NCBI GenBank assembly: GCA_964555675.1
Contig: CAZKTU010000233.1
Location: 1-10,327, forward strand
Reading direction: 5' to 3'
Length of the DNA: 10,327 bases
Source of the DNA: CAIWXH01 sp964555675
GTDB taxonomy: Bacteria; Chloroflexota; Chloroflexia; Chloroflexales; Chloroflexaceae
In this document: piece by piece, positions 7,050 through 10,327 of the stretch
Layout: the number at the start of each line of letters is the position of its first letter
How positions within the stretch are numbered: the first letter of the stretch is position 1
Notes under the pieces: generated by a model
Told to the model about the DNA's origin: nothing
What the model saw: the letters and a program-made list of their open reading frames with translations, nothing else
The model's database searches: none
Program-made: the position numbers and the translations under genes

Positions 7050-8651
7050 CTAGAGGGGGAAGCGCGACACGGCGGCGAGCACCGGCTCGAGGTAGGCCAC
7101 CACCCCGGCGACCGAGCCGCGCACCGGGCCGAGCAGCAGATTGGGGAAGAGCCCGCCGGCGATCACCGCGGCGGTGAGGCCGCCCATAAGCAGTCGCTCG
7201 CGCCGGGTCAGGTCGGGCAGGTCGAGGTTCGACGAGTTCTCGATCTCGCCCATGAAGCTGATGCGGAACCAGCGCAGCGCGTAGACTGCCGCGAGCACCA
7301 CGCCGACGGCGGCGCCGGCTGCGTAGGGCAGCCCAAGGGTGGGCGAGATGAAGACGCCCTGCATAATCGTGAACTCGCCGATGAAGCCCATCAGGCCGGG
7401 CAGGCCCGCGGCGGCCAGCAGGGCCACCAGGGTCAGGCCGCCGTAGGCTGGCATCACCTTCCAGAGGCCGCCGAACGAGCTCAGCTCGCGGATCTCGCGG
7501 CGCTCGTAGAGCACTGCGACGGCGACGAGCAGCAGCGCCGTCGTGATGCCGTGGCTGACCATCTGGAAGATCGCGCCGCTCAGGCCGACCGAGTTGAGGG
7601 CGAAGATGCCGAGCACGATGAAGTTCATGTGGCTGATCGAGGCGTAGGCCACGACCTTCTGCATATCGCTCTGGGCGAAGGCCACAATCGCCGCGTAGAT
7701 GATCCCGATCACCGCCAGGGCGGCGATGGCGGGGGCGGCCCACTCGGCGGCGTTGGGGAAGAGGGTCAGATTGAAGCGGATCAGGCCGTAGGTGCCGAAC
7801 TTGGCCATCACCGCGGCGAGCATAATCGCGGCCGGGGTGGGCGCGGCGCCGTAGACGTCGGGCACCCAGGTATGCAGGGGCCAGAGAGCCAGCTTCACGG
7901 CGAAGGCGGCGAAGAAGGCCCCGAAGAGCAGCCGCTCGGCCACAGGGGTGAGCTGGAAGGCGCCGCTGCGCATGTCGGCGGTGATCTGCCCGAGGTCGAA
8001 GGTGCCGGGGTAGCCCGGGGTCAGGGCCGCCATCGCGTCGCGGTGCAGCACATACAGCGCGATGATCCCGACCAGCATCAGCACCGAGCCGGCGAAGGTG
8101 TAGAGGAACAGGCGCATGGCGGCCTGCGCGCGGCCGTGGCCGCCCCACATGCCCACCAGGAAGACCATCGGCAGCAGGGCCGCCTCGAAGAAGATGTAGA
8201 AGAGCAGCATGTCCTGCACCAGGAAGGTGCCGAGGAAGGCCGTCTCGGCCACCAGGAGCAGGACGAGCATGGTGCGCGACTGTCGGCTGAAGCGGCTCCA
8301 GGTCGTTGCGATGGCGAAGGGTGTGAGGAAGGCGGTCAGGAGCATCATCCAGAGGTTGAGCCCGTCGACGCCGACCACATAGTAAGCGCCCCAGCTCGGC
8401 AGCCACGAGACCCGATCGACGAGCTGCATTGGGGGCGCGTCGACGATGCCGTTCGGCCCGAGGGGGCCGTACGGGCCGGTGATCACGAAGAAGGCCGCCG
8501 CAATAGCCAGGGCCAGAGTCACCCCGCTCACCGAGAGGGCTGTCCAGCGATGCAGGGCCGCCCGACCGGCGGGCAGAACCAGCAGAAGCAGGGCGCCGAT
8601 CAGCGGTGTCCACAGAACGAGCGAAAGGAGCGGAAAGCCGAGCAGATTCAT
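7050..8651 (-). CDS. nuoM: NADH-quinone oxidoreductase subunit M
   Basis: NuoM is one of the three antiporter-like membrane subunits that move protons in respiratory complex I. The 533 residues are almost all hydrophobic helices, consistent with the 14-helix fold and slightly above the ~500-residue norm. The functional charged residues are present: Glu156 (FFEAALLPM), Lys253 (FAVKLALWPLHTW), Lys284 (MAKFGTYGL) and Glu426 (GFIGEF), matching E. coli Glu144, Lys234, Lys265 and Glu407 by position and context. The segment LHTWVPDVYGAAPTPAA is diagnostic. I chose ATG 8651 because it starts the first helix directly; an in-frame TTG at 8693 would add 14 hydrophilic residues. No other nuo gene flanks it in this window, which is unusual because nuoL, nuoM and nuoN normally cluster. 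It has its own promoter and terminator. Confidence 0.95.
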   Translation of the reverse strand: MNLLGFPLLSLVLWTPLIGALLLLVLPAGRAALHRWTALSVSGVTLALAIAAAFFVITGPYGPLGPNGIVDAPPMQLVDRVSWLPSWGAYYVVGVDGLNLWMMLLTAFLTPFAIATTWSRFSRQSRTMLVLLLVAETAFLGTFLVQDMLLFYIFFEAALLPMVFLVGMWGGHGRAQAAMRLFLYTFAGSVLMLVGIIALYVLHRDAMAALTPGYPGTFDLGQITADMRSGAFQLTPVAERLLFGAFFAAFAVKLALWPLHTWVPDVYGAAPTPAAIMLAAVMAKFGTYGLIRFNLTLFPNAAEWAAPAIAALAVIGIIYAAIVAFAQSDMQKVVAYASISHMNFIVLGIFALNSVGLSGAIFQMVSHGITTALLLVAVAVLYERREIRELSSFGGLWKVMPAYGGLTLVALLAAAGLPGLMGFIGEFTIMQGVFISPTLGLPYAAGAAVGVVLAAVYALRWFRISFMGEIENSSNLDLPDLTRRERLLMGGLTAAVIAGGLFPNLLLGPVRGSVAGVVAYLEPVLAAVSRFPL

Positions 8652-8682
8652 ACCGGTGGTGCTACCTTCCAGATCGTGTGAA

Positions 8683-8737
8683 CTGTGGGGCAAATAGCTT
8701 AGCCCCGAAACCTTTGCAAAAGGCTAACAGTCCACAG
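8683..8737 (-). promoter_or_regulatory. Structured nuoM leader (weak)
   Basis: Within the predicted leader, CTGTGG (8683-8688) can pair with CCACAG (8732-8737). That stem encloses TTAGCC (8699-8704) paired with GGCTAA (8722-8727), or alternatively CCTTT/AAAGG (8711-8715 and 8719-8723). The stems are short and fit no riboswitch class I know. Confidence 0.25.
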
Positions 8738-8741
8738 CTCA

Positions 8742-8770
8742 ACTATAGGCCCGTGCACAGTGTTTGTCAA
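8742..8770 (-). promoter_or_regulatory. Near-consensus sigma70 promoter of nuoM
   Basis: On the - strand, TTGACA (8770-8765) and TATAGT (8747-8742) are separated by exactly 17 bp. Transcription should begin near 8735, giving a leader of about 84 nt before the nuoM ATG. The -35 box lies inside an imperfect dyad (CAAC..GTTG, 8769-8782), which could be an operator. This is the best promoter in the window. Confidence 0.8.
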
Positions 8771-8844
8771 CCCTTGAGTTGGCACACGCTGTTCCCCCGA
8801 GCCGCGCCTTTGCAGGCTGGGAAAGTAGACTGGCCATCGGACGC

Positions 8845-8882
8845 GTGAAGTATATCACAAGGCTTCCGTGATGTACATCACA
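8845..8882. promoter_or_regulatory. Tandem CRP/FNR-like operator pair
   Basis: Two sites with the pattern GTGA-N6-TCAC lie 23 bp apart centre to centre: GTGAAGTATATCAC (8845-8858) and GTGATGTACATCAC (8868-8881, a perfect palindrome). Both are followed by A, and the 15-mers agree at 13 of 15 positions. The pattern matches the CRP consensus TGTGA-N6-TCACA closely and also contains the FNR-like TGAT-N4-ATCA core in the second copy. They lie between the WD40-kinase stop and the nuoM promoter, about 75 bp upstream of the -35, at roughly -116 and -139 from the predicted start. No + strand gene begins nearby, so nuoM is the only evident target. Confidence 0.6.
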
Positions 8883-8923
8883 ATTCGGTCATTCATTCCA
8901 TGAGAGTATCTATTTTGTTGTTC

Positions 8924-10327
8924 TTATTCCATGCTCCATAGTTGCAGTGTCCCATCGAGGCTGGCGCTGGCCAGGAGCTTGCCGTCGGGGCTCCAGGCCA
9001 CGCAGCTGACCCAGTCGGTGTGGCCGGTCAGCGTACAGATCGGCGACCCGTCGTCGCGCCAGAGGTGTACCGTCGTGTCGGCCCCGGCGCTGGCCAGGGC
9101 CTGGCCATCAGGGCTCCAGGCCACGCTGTAGACATAGTTCTGGTGCCCGGTCAGGGTCGTAGCCAGACTTCCGTCGCCCACCTTCCACAGCCACACATCG
9201 CCCTGCTGCTTCGGGTCACTATAGCCCGCCACCTTGCTGATCGGGCTCCAGGCCAGTTGGGCCGCCCAGTTCTTGTACTTCTGCAGCTCGCTCACCAGGC
9301 CGCCCTGGGCCAGCCGCCACAGGCGCACCGTCTTGTCGGCCCCGGCGCTGGCCAGGACCTGCCCGTCGGGGCTCCAGGCCACGCTGTAGACATAGCTGCT
9401 GTGGCCCGGCAGGGTGTGGACCCGCACCGGCTCGCCGACCTGCCAGAGCCGCACCATCCCATCGCCGTAGCCCGCCGCGAGGATCTGGTCGTCGGGGCGC
9501 CAGGCCACCCCGTAGCCCTTGGGCCGCTCGGCCACGTGTAGCTCGCGGGGCGGGGCCTCGTCGTCGATCCCCCAGAGACGCACCGTCGAGTCGGCCCCGA
9601 GTGTGGCCAGCACGTCGCCGTCCATGTTCCAGGCCACGCTCGTCACCTGGTCGCTGTGGCCGCTCAGGGTGCGTAGCAGGCGCCCGCCCTCGGCATCCCA
9701 CAGGCGCACGCTGCGGTCGGCCCCGCCGCTGGCGATCAGCCGGCCGTCGGGGCTCCAGGCCACGCTCAGCACGCGGTCGCCGTGGCCCTCGAGGCAGGCC
9801 ACCGCCACCCCTGTATCCGCCCGCCAGACCCGCACGGTCCTGTCGGCGCCCCCGCTGGCCAGGAGCCTGCCCGTCGGCCCCCAGGCCACGGCGTGTACGA
9901 AGCTCGCGTGGCCGCGCAAGCTGCGCCCGATCGTCGCCCCGGTGATATAGCGCTGGCTGCTGCCCAGCAGATCCCGCTTAAAGGCTTCGGCGTTGGGATA
10001 GCGGTCCTGGGGGAAGCGCGCCATGGCGTGCATCACCGCCTCCGAGACCTGCCGCGAGATGCGCCCATCGACCTTGTGGGGCGGCCGCAGGGGGTCGCGG
10101 GCTTTGGCGGTGCGCTTGGGCGCGCTCTCGGGGTAACGGCGCGTCAGCAGATGGTAGAGGGTCGCGCCCAGGGCATAGATGTCGCTGCGCTGATCGGTCC
10201 CGCCCGACCAGTCGAACTGCTCGAGCGGCATATACTCGAGGGTGCCGAGGCCGTGGACGGTCTGGCGTGTGCGCTGGATGCCCCGCTTGAAGATGCCGAA
10301 GTCGACCAGCTTGACCACGCCCTCGGG
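8924..10327 (-). CDS. Ser/Thr protein kinase with WD40 repeats, 5'-partial
   Basis: The frame is open through the right edge and enters at the kinase DFG motif (EGVVKLVDFG), so the N-lobe and catalytic HRD loop lie outside the window. The C-lobe (about 115 residues) shows the activation segment ending GTLEYMPLEQF, where the usual APE is PLE, then DQRSDIYALGATLYHLLT, the helix F region typical of PknB-like kinases. A short linker leads straight into eight WD40 repeats (from about residue 131 to the end), most with GH...V.SVAWSPDG..LAS.GAD.TVRLW. Repeats 4 and 6 are degenerate and lack the GH pair. No transmembrane helix lies between kinase and propeller, so this part looks cytoplasmic. The propeller probably serves protein-protein interaction or substrate recruitment. 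Substrates are unknown. No clear terminator follows the stop. Confidence 0.93.
   Translation of the reverse strand, partial: PEGVVKLVDFGIFKRGIQRTRQTVHGLGTLEYMPLEQFDWSGGTDQRSDIYALGATLYHLLTRRYPESAPKRTAKARDPLRPPHKVDGRISRQVSEAVMHAMARFPQDRYPNAEAFKRDLLGSSQRYITGATIGRSLRGHASFVHAVAWGPTGRLLASGGADRTVRVWRADTGVAVACLEGHGDRVLSVAWSPDGRLIASGGADRSVRLWDAEGGRLLRTLSGHSDQVTSVAWNMDGDVLATLGADSTVRLWGIDDEAPPRELHVAERPKGYGVAWRPDDQILAAGYGDGMVRLWQVGEPVRVHTLPGHSSYVYSVAWSPDGQVLASAGADKTVRLWRLAQGGLVSELQKYKNWAAQLAWSPISKVAGYSDPKQQGDVWLWKVGDGSLATTLTGHQNYVYSVAWSPDGQALASAGADTTVHLWRDDGSPICTLTGHTDWVSCVAWSPDGKLLASASLDGTLQLWSME
9077..9137 (-). repeat. WD40-coding near-identical repeat, copy 1
   Basis: These 61 bases match 9335-9395 at 57 of 61 positions without gaps. 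The distance of 258 bp equals two WD40 blades (86 codons). They encode the YVYSVAWSPDGQ.LASAGAD part of repeats 7 and 5, which is closer than any other blade pair and suggests recent duplication or gene conversion. Confidence 0.75.
9335..9395 (-). repeat. WD40-coding near-identical repeat, copy 2
   Basis: This is the partner of 9077-9137 and encodes the same segment of WD40 repeat 5. Only four single-base differences separate the copies. Confidence 0.75.

Noticed and set aside
7047..8681. 544-codon open frame on the + strand opposite nuoM, and a 533-codon frame on the - strand in another phase
   Set aside because: Both are shadows of nuoM caused by high GC and biased codon use; the translations are rich in His, Arg, Gly and Gln with no domain pattern, whereas the nuoM frame has conserved motifs.
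8683..8737. Riboswitch in the nuoM leader
   Set aside because: Only short stems are present, and no conserved core of a known riboswitch class can be recognised.
8779..8796. Sigma54-like promoter (TTGGCAC-like -24 element)
   Set aside because: There is no GC at the required -12 position ten bases after the GG, and it runs in the + direction where no gene follows.
8868..8881. Transposon end or integrase attachment site
   Set aside because: The palindrome is one of two matched operator-like sites; there is no transposase, no target duplication and no tRNA nearby.

Overview
The window is about 10.3 kb of high-GC bacterial DNA with seven protein genes and no RNA gene, CRISPR array, transposase or phage gene that I can see. 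The gene set suggests a filamentous Chloroflexota bacterium (class Chloroflexia): fibronectin/ASH repeat secreted proteins, a NarL-type two-component pair with a CACHE-like sensor, a Ser/Thr kinase fused to WD40 repeats, and a complex I subunit. This placement is inference from gene content and codon use, not from a marker gene.

Layout. (1) 1-2777 (+): the 3' part of a large multidomain extracellular repeat protein, ended by a strong terminator. (2) 2939-5069 (-): a response regulator and its sensor histidine kinase, overlapping by 8 nt, convergent with gene 1. Between them (2841-2938) lies a cluster of inverted repeats. (3) 5338-6309 (+): a carbohydrate esterase family 7 (acetylxylan esterase/cephalosporin-C deacetylase) gene, divergent from the kinase. 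(4) 6335-6375: a perfect 15-bp inverted repeat of dispersed-repeat type. (5) 6385-6852 (-): a small membrane-anchored haem-binding protein. (6) 7050-8651 (-): a lone NuoM (complex I proton-pumping subunit) with its own terminator, a near-consensus sigma70 promoter and, further upstream, two tandem CRP/FNR-like palindromes. (7) 8924-10327 (-): a Ser/Thr kinase C-lobe fused to eight WD40 repeats, its 5' end outside the window.

The genes mostly look like independent transcription units. The only clear operon is the histidine kinase/response regulator pair. The one regulatory story the DNA supports well is at nuoM, which is cut off from other nuo genes here and carries a strong promoter plus a paired operator-like element, as expected if this subunit is expressed in response to redox state, oxygen or a small effector. 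I do not see a defence, toxin or biosynthetic system. The most notable signals are the nuoM upstream region, the internal duplication in the repeat protein, and recent blade duplication in the WD40 kinase.
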